A stretch of DNA of 64,000 bases from Dryocosmus kuriphilus (lineage: Eukaryota; Arthropoda; Insecta; Hymenoptera; Cynipidae): the NCBI GenBank assembly GCA_038277395.1, contig CM076193.1, positions 68,106,677 to 68,170,676 on the forward strand, written 5' to 3'. The notes beneath the pieces were generated by a model. It was not told where the DNA came from, ran no database searches, and was given only the letters and a program-made list of their open reading frames with translations. Below are positions 37,326 through 47,948 of this stretch, one piece after another (position 1 is the stretch's first letter; every line of letters begins with the position of its first letter). Position numbers and translations under genes: made by a program.

Positions 37326-38159
37326 ACCCTCCATTGGCGTGAGTGTATTTGCATTATGCTGTGACAATAATGTATAAACAATTTTGATACTAAAATCATT
37401 TTTGTTGACACTGAATGAAAAGGAAATATCAGAAACTGATACATTGTTCTTTATTATACAACAAAATTAATCTTCTGTTTTTAAATTTTCGAAGAAATTA
37501 GTTTGAAGCAATTGCATTTACACCTATATAGCAACAATGCCATTAAAATATTTTTTATCCAACCTTGAAATGATGAAGAGTATTTCACTTTTAGATATGT
37601 GGACGTCCATATGAAGAAGGCTCTTATGGTCAGTTTTAGTTTAGGAGATATTTGCGTTTTTCTAAATCAGAGTCAAAGTTATTATTTGCGTGTTTGAAAA
37701 GTTGAAAATACTAGGATGTATACTGAATCTATTGACACTATACTAATGTCCCGGAAGCAACCAGAAGTGGGTATATTTTATGTTTGAAGAAAAAGTATAA
37801 CATGTACGCTTATGACACTCGGTAACTTTAAATGCATTTTTCTCGAAGTAGATAGCGACAACTCTAGGGAATTTGTGTTGGGGGTAAAAAATCTGGGCAA
37901 ATTGTGGTGGCAGTAAATGCTTACGGAAAATTTTGGTGGGGGTAAATACTCTGGGAAATTTGGAGTGAGGTTTTACTTAATGTGAATTAAAATTAAGAAG
38001 AGTGATTTATGAAATTCTAATCTAATTTTGAAAATCTAAAATTAAGATGAATTATATTAAGAAATTCAGATTGAAATATATTTTTTAACGTCTAGGAAAG
38101 GAATAGTATAAGAGAATTTTCATAAAAAAAAACGACACTTCTGTACTTTATTCAGTAGA
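37326..38159. other. AT-rich intergenic DNA, no gene recognised
   Basis: No coding frame. A short repeated phrase (GGGGGTAAA... CTGGG(C/A)AA near 37,880-37,960) is present. Confidence 0.4.
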
Positions 38160-38222
38160 ATCTATGAAACGTTTATATAACGTCTTGATAACAGTTCGTT
38201 ATCCTCATCAGATAAGTCTAAA
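38160..38222 (-). ncRNA. Degenerate hammerhead-like motif, third Penelope family
   Basis: On the minus strand CUGAUGA (38211-38205) is followed by one extra G and stem II GATAAC/GTTATC (6 bp perfect, loop GAACT). The expected GAAA reads AAGA. A hairpin ACGTT/AACGT then precedes a UUC triplet and AUAG, which can pair with UUAU upstream of the core. The lost GAAA argues against activity. Confidence 0.4.
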
Positions 38223-38640
38223 ATAATTAGAATTTAAATGAACGACGAATAGTATAAGAAACTAGAACTAATGAAAAATTATAAGTTTTGAAATATTTAC
38301 CTAGATGGTAGACAGTTTACAAAGATTAAAACATCGTTCAGTAATTACAATTTTGAGTTATGATGTACATATAATGATTTTATTTGGAACATCAATCTGA
38401 AATGTTTACATGTACAAAGGTTTTTAAATAGTTTACATTATATAAAAATGGTTAAAGGAAAATTGAATTTTTATTTTAATGTGATGTGAGATAGGAATTT
38501 CTTACTTCTAAAAATTTTTTTGAGGTTATTAACGTTGTTTAATCCGGCTCATTTTGACGATCAAGATAAAAGTTATTATGAAGTTTTGTAATTTTATTCC
38601 AACGGATAATTCAGTATTGATGCTCCAAAACCATTATACA
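38223..38640. other. AT-rich intergenic DNA, no gene recognised
   Basis: AT-rich sequence before the GA-rich LINE begins. The phrase GTTTACA...ACAT(G/A)TA recurs near 38,325 and 38,400. Confidence 0.4.
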
Positions 38641-41600
38641 TACTTGTATGTAAGATGGTGTTTGAAATACAGTAGCGAAGATGCAGTGCAAAATACAGCG
38701 GGGAGGGATTCGAACTAGGCGAGCTCGAGGTCGGGGCCAAGTCTTGAAGAGAAGGGGGAAGGCAAGTTCAGCGACGAGAGTGAGACTTCGAGACGCCACA
38801 GAAAGGTAGAGGTGCCAAGAGCATTAGAAATGGCAGGTCAACAAACTTAGAAAAATTGACGTGATTAAGTAATGCTCTAGCGACATTTTGACAAGATGGC
38901 GTTCTGAAAATAAAGGTACGGACTCAGAAGTGGAAAAATCGGAGAATAGAAAAAGGGCGTAGAGGAGGAAGATGAAGGAGGGAAGAGGGTAAGGTTACAA
39001 AGAGAAGTAATGCGAGAACACCGATAGAGAGATATATAACAGGGGGGGGGGGGGGGGCACTATAGAAAGGCTGATCAGAGAATTAAGTAAGTAAATGTGT
39101 AAAGGGCTTGCGGAGGTGAAGAAGCAGGGGAGTGGAACAGAGGAGATGGTTCGAAAAGTGAAAGAGAAATGGGAAAAGTGGGAAACTGCTTGGAAAGAGG
39201 AAAAAGAGAAGGTCTGGAGAAAATTAGATAGTATGAAGAATAGACAGAGATTAAATGAGTAAGAGATAAGAAATGAAATAAGTCAGCTGGAAGAGAGGGT
39301 ATGTAATTTAGAAAGTAGGAATGACCGCGATGGAAGAGAGGGAGATATGAAATTGATAGAGGAGAATGAAAAAATGAGACATAGACAAAGTGGAATAAAA
39401 AGGAAGATAGAAGAGAAGGAAAGAGGGAAGAAAAGAAGAAACATAGTGATTAAAGGAATGCAAGTAGAAATCGAGGCGGGAAAGGAGCTGGTAGAGAAAC
39501 TTCTAAAAGACTTAGGGGCACAGGTCAAGGTGGAGGAAATAAAAAGAGTGGGCAGCAAGACAGGAGGAAACTCAAGGATCCACGTAGTCAAATTGGGAAG
39601 TGATTTGAAGAAGAGAGAGGTAATGGCGAAGAAAATGGCGCTCAGGGGTAGGAAGGAAAAAATTGATGAGGATATGTCATGGAGGGAGAGTAAAAGAAGG
39701 TGGGTAATCGAAGATAGGGTTTGGGAAGAGAGAAGGAAAGGAAACAGGGTGAAGATGGGGAGAGACGTACCGTGGGTGAATGAGACAGTATGGTGATGGG
39801 ACTTAGTTGAATGAGAAGGATTGGAAAGGTATTAGAAGTTTACCCAAAGGGTACGTCTAGACAGTGCAGGAAGTAAAAAAGGAACATGAGATGGGATGGA
39901 GAATGGGTGGCATGGTCTAAGGGGTGAGGAGAGAGTTGGCAATAGAAGGGAAAGGGGAAAAGGAGGAGACAGACCTGGAATGTGCTATGGTTAGGAGAAT
40001 AAAAGTTGGAAGAGTGAGAGTGGACGTGGTTTGCGTGTACAGAAGAAGAGGAGAAGAAAATGGGTGGAAAGTAATAAAGAATTGGATGGAGGAAAAGAAG
40101 GAACAGTTAGTATTAATAGGGGAAGATTTAAATTCATGGACTGGGGAATTGGCGGGAGAAGGGTGGGATGAAGAAAAAGAAACTTTTGGCAGCAAATCGA
40201 AACACCGAGAAATAGACAGAGAGGATAATGTACTATTGCATATGTTCGGGGAGGCAGGGTGCTTCATTTGTAACGGAAATACAAAGGGTGAGGAGGAAGG
40301 AGAATTGAAGTACGTCGGAAAAGAAGAAACGGTGGCTGATTACATCCTGTCAGAAGAAAGGATAAAAAGGGTTATAGACAGATTGGAGATAGGGGATGGG
40401 ATAGGCTCTGGATATTTTCCGGTGATCATTATTCTGAGAAGCGAAGGATAGAAGCAGATGGGGGGAGGCATAAAAAACTTGTAGAATACAACGTAAAGAT
40501 GGAGAATGAGAATGATATGAGTACACAAGAGAAAGATCTGGATAAGATAGTAGCAAATTTAAGAGAGAGGATAGAGAAGATAAAGGGTGAAGTAATGCCG
40601 CAGGGGTAGTAGAAAGAGAAAAAAAGAAAGGTTGGTGGGATGCAGAATGTAGGGAGAGTAAGGGAAAATAAAGAAATATTTTAAAATTTCGAGAAGAGGA
40701 GTTTTGGAGAAAAGAGAGTATAAAAAGGAAAAAAATCGCATGAAAGCTTAGTAAATGAAAAGAGACAGGAGGAGAAAAACAGGTATAAGCAAAAAGTGGA
40801 GAAAGCATTTAAGGGACGTATGGAGTGGGAAGTGAGCAACAGGGAAAGGGGAGGAAGGAAAGGATCAACAATGACATCGAAATAAGCGAATGGTCTGAGT
40901 ACTTGAAAAAGCAACTATGAGGAGTAGAAAATATTGTAAAAGGAGAAGGTAGGAAGAAAGTGAAGGGAGAGGAAGATCTCGGAAATGAGATAAGTAGAAA
41001 AGAGGTGAAAAAGGCAATAAAAAGGCATAAAAGAGATAAGGCGAAAGGAGAGGATGGCATAGAGAACGAGGCAGGTATGGAAAATGAAGTACCCTTATTT
41101 AAGAAAGGGAAGGACAAAATGATAGAAGACTACAGAGGAAGTACACTTATGTTGGTAAGGGACAAAATTTATACATAAATAATTAGAAAGAGGCTCGAAA
41201 GACAGGTGGAGGATAAAGGGCTTATTCCACATAATCAAGCAGGCTTTAGAAGAGAGATGGGCACTATTGACAACGTGTACGTACTTAATTACCCGGTGAA
41301 TAGTAATTCAGGGAGAAAGAAAGGGAAGTTGATAGCTCTGCTTGTTGATTTTAAGGCAGCGTTTGATTCGGTAAACAGGAAGGAGCTTTGGAGAACCCTA
41401 GATGAAAGGGGCGTGGGCGAAGGGTTAGTCGAAAGAATTAAGGAAATCTTCGTAGAAACCAGAGTAAGGGTGAAAGTAGGAGCACAAGAACGAGAAGCAT
41501 TCTGGACAGGAAGAGGAGTGAGGCAAGGTTACCCACTTAGCCCGCTTCTATTCAGTATCCTGTTAGCAGATTTATAAGAGAAATTAGAAAGGAAGGGGAA

Positions 41601-42252
41601 GGGAGGGGCTATACTAGGTAATAGCAAAATATACTCTTTGGCGTACGCGGACGATATAGATTTGTTAGCGGATGATGAAAGAGGGATGAAGCTAATAATG
41701 AAAGGGCTTGAAGAGTACGTGAGAGAGAAAGGTCAAACGGTAAATATGGGAAAGACCAAAATGTTACAGTAATAAGATAGAGTACGAATGGAAGATGAAT
41801 GTTGAGATTTTAGAACTCGTGGATGAGTCCTGCTATCTAGGTTTTTGGTTTGAATCGGGAGGAGGAAGTGAGTAGCAAGTGAGAAATACGGTTGAGAGTG
41901 CAAGTAAGATAATGGGTCAAGTGTAGGGTATAGGCAAGAGAAGAGTCAAGGATGACTGGTAGATGAGTCTATGGATGTTTGACGTGGTAGTATGGTCAGT
42001 GTCGAGCTATGGAGTAGAGATATGGGGTTGGAGAGAACACAAAAGGGTAGAAAGCGCACGGGAAAGATTTTTGAGATGGATTATGGGAGTGAGTTGGAGT
42101 TGCCCAGAATATTATGAGGCAACTAAAAAGAGCGTGGAACTTTGAAGAGAAGCTAAAAAGTGAGGAGGGTAGTAAGACAGCGCAAGCATGTTTGAAGAAA
42201 ATTCAAATTAAAGAGAAGAGAGGTAACACGGAGTGTTCGAGATGGGAGGAGG
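38641..42252 (+). pseudogene. APE-type LINE (ORF1-like, endonuclease, RT), interrupted by the LTR element
   Basis: Purine-rich plus strand, typical of this LINE type. An ORF1-like part at 39347-39796 starts with a charged coiled coil, then KRRNIVIKGMQVE and an RRM-like fold region. The AP-like endonuclease at 39924-40451 keeps LIGEDLNSW but its last motif is degraded (SGYFPV). RT pieces: KGEDGIENEAG (about 41.05 kb), AGFRREMGTIDNVY, LLVDFKAAFDSVN, RGVRQGYPLSPLLFS (41206-41577), then SLAYADDIDLLADD after a stop (about 41640). The C-terminal region has YGVEIWGWREH (41963-42145). A G16 run lies at 39042-39057. Multiple stops make it inactive. Its 3' end is cut at 42252 where the LTR begins. Confidence 0.8.
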
Positions 42253-42916
42253 TGTCACATCCTCAAATTTTCAATTTGTAAAATTTTAAAATTTTCAATG
42301 TAACACATGATAACAGTTAATTTCAATTACTGCATTACCACGACACTCGGTCGAGCGAATGCTGACTAGACTCGCTCGAGCATGTGTCGACTTATGATGA
42401 ATGCACGGTAGCAGATAAAGTAGTAACCTCAAGCACAAGCAAAGTGAGTTACAATACGCAGAGAATTCATAGGTAATGCTGGTCAGTCGGTAATGATAAA
42501 GTTATCTTAGCACCAAGACACAATTAACTGGTATCATTGAATTTTCTAACGCTATAGATTACCAATTCAACCACAATAAGGCATTAATTACTAAGAAACT
42601 CAATGAACTATTAATATCATCAATGTACAACTAAGTATCGATAACTATTGTGTAAGTTTAAGATTCGAAAGGGTAATAGAGAAGGGCTTCGAAGATCGAA
42701 TCAACCGTAGAACAATCAATAATCAATATAGAATCAATCAATATATAATCGGTAATCAATCAATAACCAACTCAAATCAGTCTGACCTCATTAGAAGGAC
42801 TACATTCACTAAAGATATCGAATAGTATTAAGAATAGAATTGTATCAACCCTGTTTGGATACCAGAGGACAATGTTTTCCAATGTACTATAGATATAGAA
42901 GGGTAATAAGCGGAAT

Positions 42917-43052
42917 GTACGTGCCATTATGCAGATTTGCGAGCGTACGTGACATTATGCAGATTTGCGAGCGTACGTGACATTATGCAGATTTGCGAGC
43001 GTACGTGCCATTCTGCAGATTTGCGAACGGACGTGACATTATGCAGATTTGC
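42917..43052 (+). repeat. Five 28-bp repeats upstream of the LTR promoter
   Basis: GTACGTG(A/C)CATTATGCAGATTTGCGAGC-type units start at 42917, 42945, 42973, 43001 and 43029 (the last reads GGACGTG). They end about 35 bp before the TATA box, a position suited to enhancer or regulator-binding repeats. The same five units lie in LTR 2 at 54464-54599. Confidence 0.9.
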
Positions 43053-43085
43053 AAAGATCCCCTCTCAACAAGGGCATGGGTCTCC

Positions 43086-43093
43086 TATAAAAA
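43086..43093 (+). promoter_or_regulatory. LTR 1 TATA box
   Basis: TATAAAAA downstream of the 28-bp repeats. Transcription would begin about 25-30 bp downstream, near 43115, giving the start of R. Confidence 0.7.
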
Positions 43094-43159
43094 CCCCGTT
43101 CGATGAGGTATCGACGTCTTTACGTTCCGAAAAGTTACATTGTACACGTCGTTCTCCGT

Positions 43160-43375
43160 GATCAGTTAAATAACCTCAAGTAACTAGTAATCACTTTGTA
43201 AAAGTAGTCCTCTGTGATCAGTTAAACAACCTCAGGTAGCAAGAGAAAGTAGTCAACTATTAAGTATTTCTTCTTGTGAATGTAGCCCTCTGAGATCAGT
43301 TAAATAACCTCAAGTAACAAGTGGTTATCTTGTAAAAGTAGTCCTCTGTGATCGGATAAATAACTTCAAGTTACA
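43160..43375 (+). repeat. Four dispersed copies of a GATCAGTTAAATAACCTCAAG motif
   Basis: Copies start near 43160, 43216, 43293 and 43350, each preceded by TCCTCTGTG or CCCTCTGA-like sequence, with spacings of 56, 77 and 57 bp. They lie in the transcribed part of the LTR just after the promoter and are repeated unchanged in LTR 2. Confidence 0.8.
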
Positions 43376-43579
43376 ATTAATTTTCTAGTAGTGAACAAAG
43401 TCCCTTTGATTTCGGCTAAGAATCAAAGTAAAGTCTACTTCGGGTTAAAACTAAAGTGTGTATATATCCGAAAAAGAACTTACGAGTAGATTCGATCTGT
43501 CGAAGGACGTTCGTGTATCGCTCGATCAGTGAAAGGAAGAGATACTTCGATTACGGTTCTCTCCTCTCTCACTCCAGCC

Positions 43580-43905
43580 AAACTACGCCTGTGAATTGGT
43601 CCCGCCATTGCCAAGCTCGGAATAGGGATACAAGCGACGAACAAACCACCCCTGTGAATTGGTCTCGCCGTTGCCAAGTTCGAAATAGGGATACAAGCGA
43701 CGAACAAACTACCCCTGTGAACTGCCCTCGTCGTTGTCAGCTCGGAATAGGGATACAAGCGACGAAAAAACTACCCCTGTGAATTGGTCTCGCCGTTGCC
43801 AAGCTCGGAATAGGGATACAAGCGACGAACAAACTACCCCTGTGAACTGCCCCGTCGTCGTTGTCAGCTCGGAATAGGGACAAAAGCGACGAAACAACTT
43901 TCTCT
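43580..43905 (+). repeat. 63-bp LTR minisatellite, five units
   Basis: Units of 63 bp contain CTCGGAATAGGGATACAAGCG. Two versions alternate: A (GAATTGGTCTCGCCGTTGCC) and B (GAACTGCCCTCGTCGTTGTC). LTR 1 has the order A-A-B-A-B. The period is a multiple of three, which explains long repetitive ORFs on both strands; these are not taken as genes. Confidence 0.9.
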
Positions 43906-43985
43906 CGCCCTTTTGAACAAAAACGTAAATTTTAAGTAACAACTATATATCTGTTCTCATCTTTATTCTCTTTCTACTTAATTGT

Positions 43986-43991
43986 AATAAA
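43986..43991 (+). terminator. LTR 1 polyadenylation signal
   Basis: AATAAA shortly before the end of the LTR, expected to set the 3' end of R about 15-25 bp downstream. The same signal occurs in LTR 2 near 55533. Confidence 0.65.
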
Positions 43992-44187
43992 CGCATTTTA
44001 CTCTACATATCTGTGTACTACTTTCATTTATAATTACACGATCCGCACAGGGTTGACAAGTGACAACGATCCCACACAAATAATTGGTCAGGACTTAGCA
44101 TCCTGACAATATTCAGCGATGCAAGCCTCTCCTACTTTTCCATTTCCATACTACCTTTGCCTTAACTCGGGAGGTAACAGCTGATTT

Positions 44188-44205
44188 TGGTGGCAGCGGT
44201 GGGAT
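44188..44205 (+). other. Primer-binding site, tRNA-Leu type
   Basis: TGGTGGCAGCGGTGGGAT, 8 bp after the LTR end, is the reverse complement of a tRNA 3' end ATCCCACCGCTGCCA plus CCA. That matches the acceptor/T-arm end of eukaryotic tRNA-Leu (AAG) as I recall it. It would prime minus-strand DNA synthesis. Confidence 0.8.
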
Positions 44206-45338
44206 GTCACTTTTGTAATTGTAAATTTTAAATTTACATCAAAAATTAAATTTCGAAAACCTAAATTCAGTGTTGAAAAACAAAATTTAAATTCAGTGTA
44301 CTTTTAAGATAGAAAATCTGTACAAGCACTCGAGAGTATCAGTCTTTTTTGGGTTCGCTGCACGGCCACCTTCGGGGTAAAGCAAAGTTCGAGGTGCTTT
44401 TAGGCGTTGGCATACTTCGCGTGTTCGCAAGCCCTACCATCGTCTATAAACCTACGATTCATCCTGATTTAACCTTGTATGTACTCTTTGTAGCAAGATT
44501 GTACAAGTGAAGGATTTAAAACAACGAAAAATTCATATTGTAACGCTACGCAAACCTAAAATAATATCGCCGAGTCGTCAAAAAGAAACCGAAGCATTTA
44601 AGTCACCGCGCGATAGAGTCACATCTCGCGTCAAAGGCAGCATAAGTTCTCTGCAGACAGTGCATCGGAAAGACTAAGTTCCTTGCAGTCACACGCATCG
44701 TGTCTGACTCTGTTAGGTTACATCACTGAAAGAGTTACGCGCTCTATTCAAGTCATTGCACTACACGAGAGAACGAACTTGAGGCTGACCATATTCGCTT
44801 ACACCACTTCAGGTTCACCGCACTCTCGCATGAAGAACGCGCGAGTCTTACCAACCGCGGCATGATCTACTGAAAGTCGCGTTTGTTGCACTCTAGTAAC
44901 GTTCTCTTTATTCAAATCACTTACGTCTATTTCATATCAACATATTCTAAAATCTGTTAACGAACTAAGTGTTCTAAAGAAAAATATATTACATCACGAA
45001 ATCCTTTGCCATAAGACATTAAAATTAGAAGTATAAAACAAGCTTAATTCAAAGATTTAATAATTCTAAATCCAGAATCAAGCGTCTATCTGCAGCGCAA
45101 CTAGTAAAGTAGCCTGTAGGTAGCATACTTGACAAGGTCACTGCGTGTTACCAGCGAAACGTGAATCACGCTAGTAAAGCGGCGTTCCACTTGTAACACA
45201 AATAGAACTCAATCTTTGGTTCAAATAACGAATAGAATCATTTTATAAAATCAAATATCAAAGTTTAAAATCGCTCATATCCGAGTTTTAAGCACAAAAG
45301 TTCATTTTAATTATCAGTAAAACAAAATTTCATCAAAA
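44206..45338 (+). other. Untranslated leader of the LTR element
   Basis: About 1.1 kb between primer-binding site and the gag ATG, conserved in the second copy. Candidate splice donor GGG|GTAAAG at 44377. A 60-codon ORF (44683-44865) is present in both copies but lacks recognisable features. Packaging signals would be expected here but cannot be identified from sequence. Confidence 0.5.
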
Positions 45339-47372
45339 ATGCCTAATGAAACAACTTTCGGAGGCGATGTTTCTCGTACCCTCAATGACGCTATGATCAC
45401 GTCTATGGCGGAATGTTTCACACTACAACAAGGAGTAATGAACATTCCCACATATGACGGAAAGAACATGCCCGTTAGGGATTTTATTCAGGATATAGTG
45501 AATGGAGAATCAAGTGTACCACCCGATTGCGAAAAACAATATATAAAAGCGATTTTATCTAGGCTGAAGGGTGCTGCTAGGGACAGTACCCATGGAAAAA
45601 CGTTTAATAGTATCGACGAATTGATCAAACATTTAAAGCAGCGCTTTGCTCCGCGAAAATCGTATTCTTGGTATATACATGAAATCTCTACCATTCGAAT
45701 GCACCGAGATGAAAATGTCAGTGAATTCTTTGATCGAGTAGTATTATTGAGATCAGGAGCTCAAGCAGCTCTCGAAGACAAATATGAAAATGTGGTTCAA
45801 TTGTTAGCCCCATTAAACGACTGTGCTCTCGAAGCATTTAAGCGTGGGCTGCCGGATAGTATATCAGGCCTGGTTAAGGCACGTAATCCAAAAGATTTAG
45901 AAACAGCACTAAAAGTTGCGCTTGAATATGAATCTAGACATCAATTGCACTTTCAAATGCCGACTAGCTTTTACCGCGATTCACGATATCCACAACCATA
46001 TTATCCAGGATCACGAGATCGTAGCTCCAGTCCGCATGTTCGTTTTGCGACTTCCCCAGACTCATGTAAAGCTCCAGATTCGATACAACATATTACCGGA
46101 GTAGCAAAACGTCCGTACTCCCCAGGACTCTCTAATCATCCGAAAAATTACGATCCTCCCTATCAACAACCTCATACGCCCTACAATCAATACCAAAATT
46201 ATTCAAATGAACGCTCGAGAAATGCAGAATATTCCTATCAGAATAATTCTCGAGGAGGAGTCAGCACTCCACCACGATCTCAGTCACCTGCTCCTCAACA
46301 TACAGAAAATTTAAACTACAACTCTACTCGCCGAGCCGACGCAACGACGGGTACAGAGAATTCAGGGCGTCAAACGAGCGTAAAAATTTTTGAAAAGGCG
46401 CGACAAATCTGCCATGCCAAGCTCTGTCGAGAATCCCCAGTAGTAGAATTCTCATCCCCTGATTTTTCAAAACCTAATACCTCATTCTTGATTGATACCG
46501 GAGCCGATGTCAATATAATAAAACTAGATTCCTTAGAAGAGGACTTGATGGTTAATGAAGAGGAATCTGTAGAAATCACAGGTATAACTCATGTGAGGAT
46601 ATCTACTATAGGTACGGTAAAAGTAGTCATAGAAGATTCTGTGGTTACATTTCACGTAGTATCATCGGACTTTCCCATAAACGTGGATGGAATCATATGC
46701 CGCGAATATCTTCGCCAAGAGAGGGTTGAGATTTCTTTTTGGCACAATACAATAGTCATTCACTCTAGACCAACAAAGCCTATTCCTTTCATCGACATGG
46801 AATCAAAGAATGCACTTTCCCGGAATCCTATAGTGGAAAATCCGTCAGACGAAAGTATAATCAAGAAAAATGAGGACTCGCCCAGATTGCTTCCAATGCG
46901 TACTCAACAAGATAGTGAAAAGGTGCCAAGTAAGATCAAACAGAAAATAAATAAACCCACAATAATTGCAACAAAAAAGACTCTAGCTAAAGACCCTGCT
47001 TCTAAACCATCCACTTCAGGAATATTAAAATCAAGAATTCCCAAGTTTCATTTAGAAAGCCAAACACAGTCTTCATCTAGTGAGTCAACCAGCAACTTGA
47101 ATCAAAGCACTATAAGTAAACGACTACTCCGTCGGAGAATGGAAGAAAAGAAAATGCGGCCCAACTATCAAGAGACCAGCTCAGATTCAGAAAATAGCTC
47201 AACTGAGATAGATAACCCTGTACCTCCCATACTCCGGAAAAGCAGAAGTATTTTACCTAGTTTGGAAGTACCCTTGGCAGAATTCCCGCCAGTTTGTACA
47301 CCAAAAAGCGCACCAGCAACAGCTACCGAAAATTTTCAGGAATTATTTCAGGAACAAGAATTTCAAGAATAA
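45339..47372 (+). CDS. gag: Gag-protease polyprotein of errantivirus-like element, copy 1
   Basis: 677-aa frame. Residues about 40-190 resemble retrotransposon Gag (LKGAARDSTHGKTF, LIKHLKQRFAP, VSEFFDRV). Residues 200-340 are rich in Pro, Tyr, Ser and Asn. An aspartic protease follows: active-site DTG at residues 386-388 within FLIDTGADVNII, and the partner motif VDGIICREYL at 449-458. No CCHC zinc knuckle is present in this Gag. The last 170 residues are a low-complexity Ser/Lys-rich tail. Protease normally belongs to pol in errantiviruses; here it is fused in frame to Gag. The frame ends at TAA (47370-47372) but stays open beyond it. Confidence 0.9.
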   Translation: MPNETTFGGDVSRTLNDAMITSMAECFTLQQGVMNIPTYDGKNMPVRDFIQDIVNGESSVPPDCEKQYIKAILSRLKGAARDSTHGKTFNSIDELIKHLKQRFAPRKSYSWYIHEISTIRMHRDENVSEFFDRVVLLRSGAQAALEDKYENVVQLLAPLNDCALEAFKRGLPDSISGLVKARNPKDLETALKVALEYESRHQLHFQMPTSFYRDSRYPQPYYPGSRDRSSSPHVRFATSPDSCKAPDSIQHITGVAKRPYSPGLSNHPKNYDPPYQQPHTPYNQYQNYSNERSRNAEYSYQNNSRGGVSTPPRSQSPAPQHTENLNYNSTRRADATTGTENSGRQTSVKIFEKARQICHAKLCRESPVVEFSSPDFSKPNTSFLIDTGADVNIIKLDSLEEDLMVNEEESVEITGITHVRISTIGTVKVVIEDSVVTFHVVSSDFPINVDGIICREYLRQERVEISFWHNTIVIHSRPTKPIPFIDMESKNALSRNPIVENPSDESIIKKNEDSPRLLPMRTQQDSEKVPSKIKQKINKPTIIATKKTLAKDPASKPSTSGILKSRIPKFHLESQTQSSSSESTSNLNQSTISKRLLRRRMEEKKMRPNYQETSSDSENSSTEIDNPVPPILRKSRSILPSLEVPLAEFPPVCTPKSAPATATENFQELFQEQEFQE

Positions 47373-47903
47373 CAAACAGATCAAACAGAAAAGGGGAACG
47401 TCATAGTTATAAGCCCTCCACAAAGTGATAGTGAAGAAAGTACATCAGACGAGGAAGGCAAGGAAACAAGCCAATCAAGAATAACCAGAAAAGAATTGTC
47501 GAATTCTTTTTCTCGTTTTAATAAATCGTTGATAACTCATAAAGACTGGGTGGAGGAAGAAATGGCAGAAGCAAGAAATAAATCACGTGAAGTTACGGCC
47601 ATATCAGAAGGAGAAGAGGATCCAGATGTCCTTCACGCAATAGAAGAGCTAGAGCCTGACAGCGAAACAGAATTCGTCAAAAGGATAGATTCCAAGATAC
47701 ACAAAGCCGAAGAGGAATTGAGAAAATCTCAATTAAAAGAATTAATGGCCAATGAAGGAAGTCACAGCTCTGAATCCTGTTTACAGGACGAGATTTCTCC
47801 TCCTAAGGAGATTTATCCGGAAACAAGGACTCGAAAAAGTGTGACTTTCGCTGATCATCCACACACTCCCTCTACATCCAATGTGCCATCTTCAATACGC
47901 TAA
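47373..47903 (+). CDS. Acidic segment between Gag-protease and integrase, same frame as both
   Basis: After the gag TAA the same frame stays open for 176 codons to a second TAA (47901-47903). It has no ATG near its beginning, so translation would need stop-codon readthrough (context GAA-UAA-CAA) or internal initiation. The product is acidic and Ser-rich (SDSEESTSDEEGKE, EEDPDVLHAIEELEPDSETE), with a helical charged stretch and a Pro/Thr-rich end; no domain is recognised. It occupies the place where RT and RNase H would be expected. The second copy has the identical arrangement. Confidence 0.6.
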   Translation, partial: QTDQTEKGNVIVISPPQSDSEESTSDEEGKETSQSRITRKELSNSFSRFNKSLITHKDWVEEEMAEARNKSREVTAISEGEEDPDVLHAIEELEPDSETEFVKRIDSKIHKAEEELRKSQLKELMANEGSHSSESCLQDEISPPKEIYPETRTRKSVTFADHPHTPSTSNVPSSIR

Positions 47904-47948
47904 TCGGATTACGGATTACCACAAGGATTATCAACCCCCTTTCAACAA

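Larger units (their letters stand above)
42253..44179 (+). mobile_element. Errantivirus-like element, LTR 1 (5' LTR)
   Basis: Long terminal repeat of 1927 bp, defined by its near-identical partner at 53800-55725. Ends are TGTCAC... and ...GTAACA, imperfect inverted repeats of TG...CA type. It contains a 28-bp tandem repeat block, a TATA box, a four-copy 5' region repeat, a 63-bp minisatellite and AATAAA. That places U3 at about 42253-43115, R at about 43115-44010 and U5 to the end. It is inserted in the 3' part of a LINE. Differences from LTR 2 are a few substitutions and indels plus minisatellite unit composition. Confidence 0.9.

Noticed and set aside
40340..41117. Minus-strand Ser/Phe/Leu-rich ORFs over the APE-type LINE
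   Set aside because: Antisense of a purine-rich coding strand; the plus strand carries endonuclease and RT motifs.
42917..43052. CRISPR-like array of 28-bp units
   Set aside because: Units are contiguous with no unique spacers, and the context is a eukaryotic LTR promoter.
43456..43782. Long ORFs on both strands over the LTR minisatellite (also 55116-55481)
   Set aside because: They arise because the 63-bp unit is a multiple of three and lacks stops; the peptides are pure repeats and frames differ between LTRs.
44683..44865. 60-codon leader ORF conserved in both copies
   Set aside because: The copies are nearly identical overall, so conservation carries no information, and no domain or initiation context stands out.
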